Assembly (NCBI GenBank): GCA_034189865.1 | Contig: JAXHTV010000002.1 | Span: forward strand, 62,001 to 126,000 | Reading direction: 5' to 3' | DNA from: Pseudomonadota bacterium | Lineage (GTDB): Bacteria > Pseudomonadota > Gammaproteobacteria > UBA5335 | DNA length: 64,000 nucleotides | Part shown: in pieces, positions 56,401 to 64,000 of the stretch | How positions within the stretch are numbered: position 1 is the stretch's first letter | Layout of the letters: every line of letters starts with the position of its first letter | Notes under the pieces: generated by a model | Seen by the model: only the letters and a program-made list of their open reading frames with translations | Told to the model about the DNA's origin: nothing | The model's database searches: none | Position numbers and translations under genes: made by a program

Positions 56401-56504
56401 GCGCGATAGCCCAACTCGGCGGCACGCGCGATCAGCTCTTCAGGGTGCGACGCGCCCCGCAAGAAGGTGAAGTTGGAAATGCAGTGGAGTTCGGCGTAGT
56501 CCAT
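53427..56504 (-). CDS. dnaE2: error-prone DNA polymerase, DnaE2/ImuC type
   Basis: A 1025-residue C-family polymerase used in damage-induced translesion synthesis. It has an N-terminal PHP domain (YAELHCISNFTFLRGASHPE), the GRGSAANS motif (328-335), catalytic aspartates in PDIDVDF (D368, D370, D372) and a C-terminal OB fold (VRVAGLVINRQRPGSASGVV). The length is that of DnaE2, shorter than replicative DnaE at about 1160. The usual partners imuA and imuB are not adjacent here. Confidence 0.92.
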   Translation of the reverse strand: MDYAELHCISNFTFLRGASHPEELIARAAELGYRALAITDECSLAGVVRAHVAAKDHPIRLLVGSEFRLIDGIRLVLLASCVDGYHQLSRLISHARRQAEKGTYRLDRTDLPGRVDDCLALWIAGDMPSASTAQWFAQTFPGRGWLAVELHQAGDDLTVLARARRLAEFHELPLVAGGGVNMHDADRRALQDTLTAIRLNRPVGELGAALDPNAERHLRAKDRLAELYPQGMLAETVRIAERCQFSLDELRYSYPREIAPEGLTPTAYLRKLVRAGQRTHWPDGTPAEVSVQLEQELGLIGELGYEPYFLTVYDLVRFARQQGILCQGRGSAANSAVCYCLGITAVDPARSNLLFERFMSRERNEPPDIDVDFEHDRREEVIQYIYAKYGRQRAALAATVITYRPRSALRDVGKALGLAPAQLDALAKAMQWWDGRQVSPERIREAGFDPDSRIMRQLMGLVNTLIGFPRHLSQHVGGFVISDDRLDSLVPIENAAMTDRTVIQWDKDDLDALGILKIDVLALGMLSVIRRCFELLDSTYGRQLTLHTLPPEDPAVYRMLQRGDSVGVFQVESRAQMAMLPRLKPKCFYDLVIEVAIVRPGPIQGGMVHPYLARRAGEAEIPHYPDPRVERVLGRTLGVPIFQEQVMQLAVVAAGFTPGEADQLRRSMAAWHRKGGLEPFRDKLIRGMTDRGYEASFAEQIYNQIKGFGEYGFPESHSASFALLVYASAWLKHYYPAAFCAALLNSQPMGFYAPAQLVQDARRHGVAVRPVDVLNSDWETTLESAQESSEVAMRLGFSQVNGLSKTGAKKLLAARDQDAFTRVSELVHRAGLNRRDLEALAAADALSSLAGDRHQARWQATGVVPETPLLTDQTEFADTAVDLPVPTTRDEVYADYASVGLTLREHPIGLLRPRLARRRVTTAVDLRQLSSDRFVRVAGLVINRQRPGSASGVVFMTLEDETGQVNLVVYPSVMERQRAIALRAGLLLVKGNVQREGEVIHVIAGELEDLTPWLGEFTVTSRDFH

Positions 56505-56544
56505 GGTTAAACATAAACAGGGCCATACGCCAAGAAGCCGCGGT

Positions 56545-58281
56545 TCACCCGGAGATCCAAACCGTCTGGTAGGGCTGGAGCGTGCAACTCGCCGAGATAT
56601 CGATGGGCGCCCCCCGGATCAATTCATACCAGGCGCGGGATCGATCGGCCTTCCGATGATCCGTCAAGGAAAAACTCTGCACTTGATCGGTCACGTTGCT
56701 GATGGCGTAGAGTGCATGTCGGCCGTCTACAGACTCCCGTATGACGCCGAATAATCCATGGCCCATACGAAGGGTCTCTTGGCGGGAATCAGGATGAAAT
56801 GCCGCCTGTTTTCGCCGTATGGATAACAAGCGGCGCAGCTCATCGAAGACCTGGGCATTGGGTGTCATGCCATTGGCGAGCAGCGCATTGAGGGTCTCAC
56901 TTTCCCATTTATGCCGATTGATGGAGCGGGTGCGACCGGTTTTGTCCACCAGATCACGGTCGTTGGGGGTCGCGGTCAGGCTGTGAATGTAGAGCGCGGG
57001 AATGCCTTGAAGCGCAAACATGATGGTCTGACAGCAGACGAATCGCTGAACTTGCCAGGCGTCGCGTCCATGACGGGTGCCGGATAAGGCATCAAACAGA
57101 GAGATGTTGATTTCGTAGGGGCTTTCAGTGCCATCTCCGTTACTGCGCATGGTCACGAAACCGCCGTAACGGTGCATCGAAGCCACCAGCTCTTTTAGAT
57201 CTTCTGGCGGCAACAGACCTTCGGTGGGACGCAAACCGATCCCGTCATGGGATGCCACAAAGTTCATATAGGTACACCCTTTCGGCGGACGTGGCATGTC
57301 CGCCGACCAGTCCGTCAGGTACTGGGAGGTCCCATTGTGCATGGCGTGGAGCAACAACGGTGGCAGCGTAAACTGATAAACCATGTGCGCTTCATCGCTG
57401 TGACCGAAATAGCTGAGATTCTCGCCGTTCGGCACATTAGTTTCGGTCAACAGCACCACATGCGGTGCGGTGACTTCCAGAATATCGCGCAGCAGTTTGA
57501 CCACTTCATGGGTTTCTCGCAGATGAATGCATCGAGTGCCCACCGTTTTCCATAAAAAGGCCACGGCATCCAGGCGAATAAAACGGGCGCCCATCCGAAC
57601 ATACATCAGCAGGATTTCGACAAAAGCCAGCAACACATCGGGATTGGAAAAATTGAGGTCGATCTGATCTTCGCTGAATGTGGCCCACAAGTATTTCACG
57701 CCATGACGCGTGTGCACGGGTGTCAGCAAAGGATGATTACGGGGACGAACCACCATCGACACATCGGTGTCCGGCGGCAGTTCAATGAAAAAATCCCGTC
57801 CCGGCAACTCGTCGCGAAGGTAATCCACGAACCAAGGATGCTCACGGGAGACGTGGTTGATGACCAGATCCATCATCAGCCCGAAATCCTGGGACAAATT
57901 CTCAATATCGTCCCAATCCCCCAACTCCGAATTCACTGCCTGGTAATCCACCACAGCGAAGCCGTCATCGGAGCTGTATGGAAAAAACGGCAGGATATGC
58001 ACGCAATTGATCACATCGCTCAAGTTTTTCCGAACAAATTCGTGCAAAGTATGCAGCGGCGTCTCATCGGGTGATCGAATACTGTCGCCGTAGCAAATCA
58101 GAATCGCATCTCGCTCCGACCACTTCGGCTTTTCTTCATGCTTGGACGCAATGCCCTGCTCAACCAACAAGGGGACCAGACGACCGAACACTTCAGGCGA
58201 CCGTTGCGGACCATACAGCACGGACAGGCGGGAACCCGCCCGCTCGATGAACCAACGCGGAAGCAGATCGAGATTTTTCAT
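56545..58281 (-). CDS. GH13_18 sugar phosphorylase (sucrose or glucosylglycerol/glucosylglycerate phosphorylase-like)
   Basis: A 578-residue cytoplasmic GH13 enzyme of the sucrose phosphorylase subfamily. The catalytic set is present: nucleophile D238 in RLDAVAFLWK, acid/base E280 in LLTETNVP and D346 in VASHDGIGL. VHILPFFPYSSDDGFAVVDY is also typical of the subfamily. Such enzymes release glucose 1-phosphate from sucrose, glucosylglycerol or glucosylglycerate; the acceptor cannot be told from sequence. The glucose 1-phosphate could feed GlgC. Confidence 0.88.
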   Translation of the reverse strand: MKNLDLLPRWFIERAGSRLSVLYGPQRSPEVFGRLVPLLVEQGIASKHEEKPKWSERDAILICYGDSIRSPDETPLHTLHEFVRKNLSDVINCVHILPFFPYSSDDGFAVVDYQAVNSELGDWDDIENLSQDFGLMMDLVINHVSREHPWFVDYLRDELPGRDFFIELPPDTDVSMVVRPRNHPLLTPVHTRHGVKYLWATFSEDQIDLNFSNPDVLLAFVEILLMYVRMGARFIRLDAVAFLWKTVGTRCIHLRETHEVVKLLRDILEVTAPHVVLLTETNVPNGENLSYFGHSDEAHMVYQFTLPPLLLHAMHNGTSQYLTDWSADMPRPPKGCTYMNFVASHDGIGLRPTEGLLPPEDLKELVASMHRYGGFVTMRSNGDGTESPYEINISLFDALSGTRHGRDAWQVQRFVCCQTIMFALQGIPALYIHSLTATPNDRDLVDKTGRTRSINRHKWESETLNALLANGMTPNAQVFDELRRLLSIRRKQAAFHPDSRQETLRMGHGLFGVIRESVDGRHALYAISNVTDQVQSFSLTDHRKADRSRAWYELIRGAPIDISASCTLQPYQTVWISG

Positions 58282-58540
58282 AGACTAGCCCACTGGGTTG
58301 GTCGCCGATGAAATACGGCACAGCGTGCTGTCATATTACCATCATCGGACGACCCGCCCATGAGGGCCTGGTCCATCGGTCATTTACCCCCGCGACCGGG
58401 CATGGCCCTTCAGGAGTGCTAAAGTGGGGTACGGAAAGTAGATAAGCTCATCACGCTCCGACGGGGCACATCATTCGCCACCGCCCGTCCCGGGTGAGCA
58501 GATCGAACCGCGGTCTTTTCAAAAAGTTAAGGAGAACACC

Positions 58541-60378
<1,838 letters not shown>

Positions 60379-60381
60379 ACC

Positions 60382-60780
60382 ATGACCATGCAGCTGAGAG
60401 TGTTGTTGCCCACGGAGATCTTTTTGGATCAAACCGTGCTGAAGGTGATCGCGGAAGCGGAAAACGGATTGTTTTGCCTAGAACCACGCCATGTGGACTT
60501 TGTCACCGTATTGGTGCCGGGTCTTTTGATTTACCACGACGAAAGCAATCAGGAACGGATTGCCGCTGTTGACCACGGTATTTTGGTGAAGGCCGGCGAG
60601 GAGGTACTGATCTCCACCCACAACGCTGTATTGGGGGATGATCTGACCACCTTGCGCTCATCGGTCGTGGCGACATTCCGCCAATTGGATGAACACCAGC
60701 GCGTCACCCGCAGCGCACTGGCCCGACTGGAAGCCGGCGTGGCGCGTCGTTTTATCGAACTCCAGCATGAAGGGCTGTGA
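60382..60780 (+). CDS. atpC: N-ATPase F1 epsilon subunit AtpC
   Basis: A 132-residue epsilon subunit with the N-terminal beta-sandwich (MQLRVLLPTEIFLDQTVLKV) and a short helical C-terminus. It is part of the central stalk. It starts 3 bases after atpD and its stop overlaps the GTG of atpQ. Confidence 0.9.
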   Translation: MTMQLRVLLPTEIFLDQTVLKVIAEAENGLFCLEPRHVDFVTVLVPGLLIYHDESNQERIAAVDHGILVKAGEEVLISTHNAVLGDDLTTLRSSVVATFRQLDEHQRVTRSALARLEAGVARRFIELQHEGL

Positions 60781-61088
60781 CGGTGACCGAACCTCCGCGA
60801 GAAGGCGAACACATGAGCCGAGAGGTGGGCCGCAAGGCGGCCCGTCGACTTCGCGCCAAAGAAAATCGCGGGCGCGGCGTTTTGTTCGGCCTGGGCATGT
60901 TCGGCTTGGTAGGCTGGTCCATTGCGGTACCAACCGTGCTCGGCATCGCCCTGGGCAACTGGATCGACCACCGTTGGCCGGGGGAGATATCGTGGACGCT
61001 GACGCTGCTGTTTATCGGACTGATCCTGGGATGCATCAACGCCTGGCGTTGGGTCAAACAGGAAAGTCGCGGTGCCAACCCGTCTTGA
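60777..61088 (+). CDS. atpQ: N-ATPase membrane protein AtpQ (AtpI-like)
   Basis: A 103-residue protein with a basic N-terminus and two helices (GLGMFGLVGWSIAVPTVLGI; WTLTLLFIGLILGCINAWRW). It resembles the AtpI family and is in the position specific to N-ATPase operons. A GTG at 60777 or 60783 is the start; AAGGG is better spaced for the latter. It is proposed to help c-ring assembly. Confidence 0.85.
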   Translation: MTVTEPPREGEHMSREVGRKAARRLRAKENRGRGVLFGLGMFGLVGWSIAVPTVLGIALGNWIDHRWPGEISWTLTLLFIGLILGCINAWRWVKQESRGANPS

Positions 61089-61104
61089 ATTTGGGAGCGA
61101 TGCC

Positions 61105-61434
61105 TTGGACCTCATGACATCCGGCCGACTGATCGCATCCTTCTTAGGCGGTATGGGTTTGGGTCTGTTGTATTTTGGCGGCCTGTGGTGGACCGTGCGT
61201 CGCCTGCCGACGCGTGCGCATCCCGTAGCTTGGTTGTTCGGGAGTTTTTTGCTCCGCACCGTCGCGGTACTCGCCGGTTTGTATGTCCTCTCGGCAGGAG
61301 AGGTATTGCCGTTGACCGTCAGCTTGGCGGGAATGGTGCTGTTGCGCCTGTTGCTCACACGGCACATCGCGGCGATCCGTGATACCGGCCCGATGTCTAC
61401 GCCGCCGACTGCCGGGTCGACGAGGAGCCGCTGA
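61105..61434 (+). CDS. atpR: N-ATPase membrane protein AtpR
   Basis: A small protein with three helices (LIASFLGGMGLGLLYFGGLW; AWLFGSFLLRTVAVLAGLYV; VSLAGMVLLRLLL). AtpR occurs only in N-ATPase operons. The frame opens at 61072; GGGAG seven bases before the TTG at 61105 supports that start, and an ATG at 61114 is the alternative. A conserved Arg in SFLLRTVAV fits the suggestion in the literature that AtpR interacts with the c subunit. Confidence 0.85.
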   Translation: MDLMTSGRLIASFLGGMGLGLLYFGGLWWTVRRLPTRAHPVAWLFGSFLLRTVAVLAGLYVLSAGEVLPLTVSLAGMVLLRLLLTRHIAAIRDTGPMSTPPTAGSTRSR

Positions 61435-61435
61435 G

Positions 61436-62179
61436 ATGCGTATCAGTCCGGATGAACTCGTTTTCTGGCAGTGGGATGCCATCACCGTCAACGCGACCTT
61501 GGTCTTTACCTGGATCGTGATGGTCATACTGGCGGGTGGGTCCGCCCTGCTCACCCGCCATCTGCGAGTGGAGCCACCGTTATCTCGCTGGCAAAATCTG
61601 TTGGAGGTTGTGGTCAGCGGAATGCGAAATCAGATCCGCGATGTAAGCCGGCAGGAACCCGGACCATTCCTGCCTTTCGTGGGCACCCTGTTTTTGTTCA
61701 TCGCCAGCTCCAACCTACTGGCCATCGTCCCCGGCTTCATTGCCCCCACCGGGTCCCTCTCGACGACGGTCGCATTGGCGCTGTGCGTGTTTGTCGCCGT
61801 GCCAGGTTACGGCGTCGTTCGGCGCGGGGTGTTCGGCTATTTGCGCCAATACATTCAGCCGACGCCGTTCATGTTGCCCTTCAACATCATCGGCGAGCTC
61901 TCACGGACACTGGCACTGGCTGTTCGCCTCTATGGCAACATGATGAGCGGTACCGTTATCGTCGGTATCCTGCTGGGCCTCACCCCGCTGGTATTCCCGG
62001 TGGTGATGCAAGCGTTCGGCATGCTCACGGGGCTGATTCAAGCCTATATCTTTGCCGTTCTGGCTATGGTCTACATCGCCTCGGCGAGTACCGCGCAGCG
62101 CCAGCCATTGCAACCCAATAATGCTGAACCGCCAACATCCCATCCCCCTAAGCACACAGGAGAGAAACCCTATGACTGA
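61436..62179 (+). CDS. atpB: N-ATPase Fo subunit a (AtpB)
   Basis: A 247-residue, five- to six-helix stator subunit forming the ion half-channels. LSRTLALAVRLYGNMMSG contains the essential arginine, and VPGFIAPTGSLSTTVALAL is typical. The frame opens upstream at 61379, but GAGGAG eight bases before the ATG at 61436 decides the start. It overlaps atpE by eight bases. Confidence 0.93.
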   Translation: MRISPDELVFWQWDAITVNATLVFTWIVMVILAGGSALLTRHLRVEPPLSRWQNLLEVVVSGMRNQIRDVSRQEPGPFLPFVGTLFLFIASSNLLAIVPGFIAPTGSLSTTVALALCVFVAVPGYGVVRRGVFGYLRQYIQPTPFMLPFNIIGELSRTLALAVRLYGNMMSGTVIVGILLGLTPLVFPVVMQAFGMLTGLIQAYIFAVLAMVYIASASTAQRQPLQPNNAEPPTSHPPKHTGEKPYD

Positions 62180-62444
62180 CCTCGGTTTGATCGGGATGAT
62201 TTCGATCATCACCGCCGGTCTGACCATCGCAATCGGTGCCATCGCACCGGCGCTGGGGGAAGGCCGGGCAGTCGCCCAGGCCCTGGCTTCGATCGCCCAA
62301 CAGCCGGACGAATCCGACACCATCACCCGCACCTTGTTCGTGGGTTTGGCCATGATCGAGTCCACGGCCATCTACTGCTTTGTGGTGACCATGATTCTGA
62401 TCTTTGCCAACCCGTTCTGGAACCACTTCCTCGGCGGGGGCTGA
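62172..62444 (+). CDS. atpE: N-ATPase Fo subunit c (AtpE), two-carboxylate type
   Basis: A 90-residue two-helix rotor subunit (MTDLGLIGMISIITAGLTIA). Helix 1 has E30 in APALGEGRA and helix 2 has the ion-binding E63 in MIESTAIY, with S64 and Y68. Two carboxylates plus Ser and Tyr resemble sodium-binding c rings (Ilyobacter has Gln at the first site, Fusobacterium Glu). The start is fixed by AGGAGAG before the ATG at 62172. Confidence 0.93.
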   Translation: MTDLGLIGMISIITAGLTIAIGAIAPALGEGRAVAQALASIAQQPDESDTITRTLFVGLAMIESTAIYCFVVTMILIFANPFWNHFLGGG

Positions 62445-62448
62445 GTCC

Positions 62449-63234
62449 ATGCAGATCGATTGGTTTACCGTGGGCGCCCAGGTAGTGAATTTTCTGATTC
62501 TGGTCTACCTGCTGAAGCGGTTTTTGTACGGACCGATCATCCACGCCATGGCGCAACGCGAACAGACCATCGCCGATCGGCTGGAAGACGCCAAACGCCA
62601 GAGCCAAAATGCCCTTGCTGCCGAGCGGGAATACCAAGCGCGTACGCAGGATCTGGAGCAAACGCGCAGCCGCTATCTGGGCGAAGCGCGAGATGAGGCC
62701 GAGAAAGCGCGCGAGACTCTCATCGAACAGGCCAGGTCGGACGTCGACCAACTTCGGCAACGCTGGAAACAACAACTGAGCCATGAACGCTTGGCGTTTT
62801 TTCGCGAAGTGCGTCAAACCGTGGGCCGCCAATCCTGCGCGATCGCCCGGCGAACGATCGCCGAACTGGCAGACACCGACTTGCAATCGGGCGCCGTACG
62901 TATGTTTTGCCACCGTCTGAATGATCTTGAGCCCGCGGAGCGCAACGCCGTGGCCGCTGCGATGCAAGCCACGCCACCGACCGTAGAGACCGCCCTGCCC
63001 CTCGCCGAGGCGGATCGCCGGGATCTCGCTGCGGCGTTGGCAACGCTCTCGACCGATGGTCCTTCCCCCCGCTTTGAAGTCAACCCGGATCTGATTTGCG
63101 GCATTGCACTGATGATGCCGGGCAAAAAGCTGACCTGGAGTGCGGCCGACTATGTCGATGAATTGGAACGCGAACTGACCGCCGTGCTCGGATCTCATCT
63201 CGACGGAAGTCAGGATGAGATAGCATCCGCATGA
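62449..63234 (+). CDS. atpF: N-ATPase peripheral stalk subunit b (AtpF), long type with delta-like part
   Basis: A 261-residue protein: one N-terminal helix ([20 protein letters not shown]), a long charged coiled coil (about 40-135), then a C-terminal domain absent from ordinary b subunits (about 156 residues). N-ATPase operons lack atpH, and this C-terminal half is thought to replace delta. The ATG at 62449 is preferred over upstream frame extension. It overlaps atpA by four bases. Confidence 0.9.
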   Translation: MQIDWFTVGAQVVNFLILVYLLKRFLYGPIIHAMAQREQTIADRLEDAKRQSQNALAAEREYQARTQDLEQTRSRYLGEARDEAEKARETLIEQARSDVDQLRQRWKQQLSHERLAFFREVRQTVGRQSCAIARRTIAELADTDLQSGAVRMFCHRLNDLEPAERNAVAAAMQATPPTVETALPLAEADRRDLAAALATLSTDGPSPRFEVNPDLICGIALMMPGKKLTWSAADYVDELERELTAVLGSHLDGSQDEIASA

Positions 63235-64000
63235 AAGAAACCGAAGCCGTCCTGAAAGATACCGAACGCCAACTGGAAGCGACGTTGGCGCAACACCAGG
63301 CGCGGTTGAATCCCGTGGAAACCGGATGTGTCACCTACGTGGGCCAGGGGGTGGCATTGGTCGAGGGGCTCCCCAGCGTGGGCTCACAGGAATTGGTTCG
63401 TTTCGCCAACGGCGACGAAGGCGTGGCCATGTCGCTGGATCCCGGACAGGTCGGGGTGGTGTTGCTAAGCCGCGGCGACGAAGTCCGAGCCGGCACCGAG
63501 GTCACCCGTACCGGGCGGGTGGTTGACGTACCGGTGGGCGCGCCGCTACTCGGCCGGGTGATCGACGCCACGGGGCGGGTTCTGGATAGGGGGCCACCCC
63601 TGCCGGAACTGGAACGTTGGCCGATCGAGCGCGACGCGCCCGCGATTCTGGACCGGGCCCCGGTCACCGAACCTCTGGCCACCGGTTTCAAGGTCATTGA
63701 CGCACTGATTCCCGTCGGTCACGGCCAGCGCGAACTGATCTTGGGTGATCGCCAAACCGGCAAAACCACCGTGGCACTGGATACCGTGATCAACCAAAAA
63801 GACCAAGAGGTGATCTGCATCTGGTGCGCTATCGGTCAGCGAACCGCCGCCGTCGCCCACGTGGTCGAGACCCTACGCCAACACCATGCCTTGGCCTATA
63901 CCGTGGTCATGGTGGCGGCCGGCGAAGATCCCCCGGGATTGCAATACATCACCCCCTACGCGGCCACCAGTCTTGCCGAGTACTTCATGCAAGACGGTCG
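63231..64000 (+). CDS. atpA: N-ATPase F1 alpha subunit AtpA (partial, C-terminus outside window)
   Basis: The first 256 residues are visible: the N-terminal beta-barrel, [19 protein letters not shown], then Walker A GDRQTGKT (172-179) and the nucleotide-binding core. Non-catalytic alpha subunit of F1. The window ends within the gene; atpG would be expected next. Confidence 0.94.
   Translation, partial: MKETEAVLKDTERQLEATLAQHQARLNPVETGCVTYVGQGVALVEGLPSVGSQELVRFANGDEGVAMSLDPGQVGVVLLSRGDEVRAGTEVTRTGRVVDVPVGAPLLGRVIDATGRVLDRGPPLPELERWPIERDAPAILDRAPVTEPLATGFKVIDALIPVGHGQRELILGDRQTGKTTVALDTVINQKDQEVICIWCAIGQRTAAVAHVVETLRQHHALAYTVVMVAAGEDPPGLQYITPYAATSLAEYFMQDG

Overview
This 64-kb window is chromosomal DNA of a motile, respiring, glycogen-storing gammaproteobacterium. 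The fleQ-fleSR-fliEF order matches Pseudomonas-type flagellar clusters. Flagellar promoters of sigma-54 and sigma-28 type are readable, the terminal oxidase is cbb3, and an Fe-S Fnr/Anr regulator is present. An N-ATPase and a GH13_18 sugar phosphorylase suggest a salt-adapted (Ectothiorhodospiraceae/Chromatiales-like) lineage, but the genus cannot be fixed from sequence alone. I see no rRNA, tRNA, CRISPR array, prophage or insertion sequence.

Region 1 (1-23311) is flagellar. On the minus strand lie fleQ, fleS, fleR, fliE and fliF (cut by the window edge), and fliS-fliT. On the plus strand lie fliC, flaG, fliD, a diguanylate cyclase, cheR and flgBCDEFGHIJKL. Sigma-54 promoters are visible before fleS, the diguanylate cyclase and flgB, with a weaker one before fliE. 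Back-to-back sigma-28 promoters serve fliS and fliC. FleQ keeps the c-di-GMP-contact residues known from Pseudomonas, and a cyclase with an inhibitory site sits inside the cluster.

Region 2 (23320-30527) holds a cation/proton antiporter coupled to a CBS-domain protein (minus strand), then a four-gene export system of HlyD adaptor, double ATPase and two permeases (ybhGFSR type).

Region 3 (30662-41775) is a glycogen island: glgP, malQ, a GH57 amylase-like enzyme, glgC, glgB and glgA. An Fnr-type box sits in the glgC/glgB divergent intergenic region.

Region 4 (42213-53350) begins with a small Cys-rich protein and continues with ccoNOQP, a two-helix membrane protein, ccoGHIS, a TauE/SafE-like membrane protein and the convergent fnr gene, then a GNAT acetyltransferase. 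An Fnr box stands at -41.5 from a predicted ccoN start.

Region 5 (53427-58281, minus strand) has an error-prone DnaE2-type polymerase and a GH13_18 phosphorylase.

Region 6 (58541-64000) has a small membrane protein and the N-ATPase operon atpDCQRBEF-A (atpA cut by the edge). It too is preceded by an Fnr box. The three Fnr boxes use the same half-sites (TTGAC and ATCAA), and all sit at or within 1 nt of the activating -41.5 position. This suggests that one oxygen-sensing regulator ties high-affinity respiration, glycogen synthesis and the N-ATPase together.
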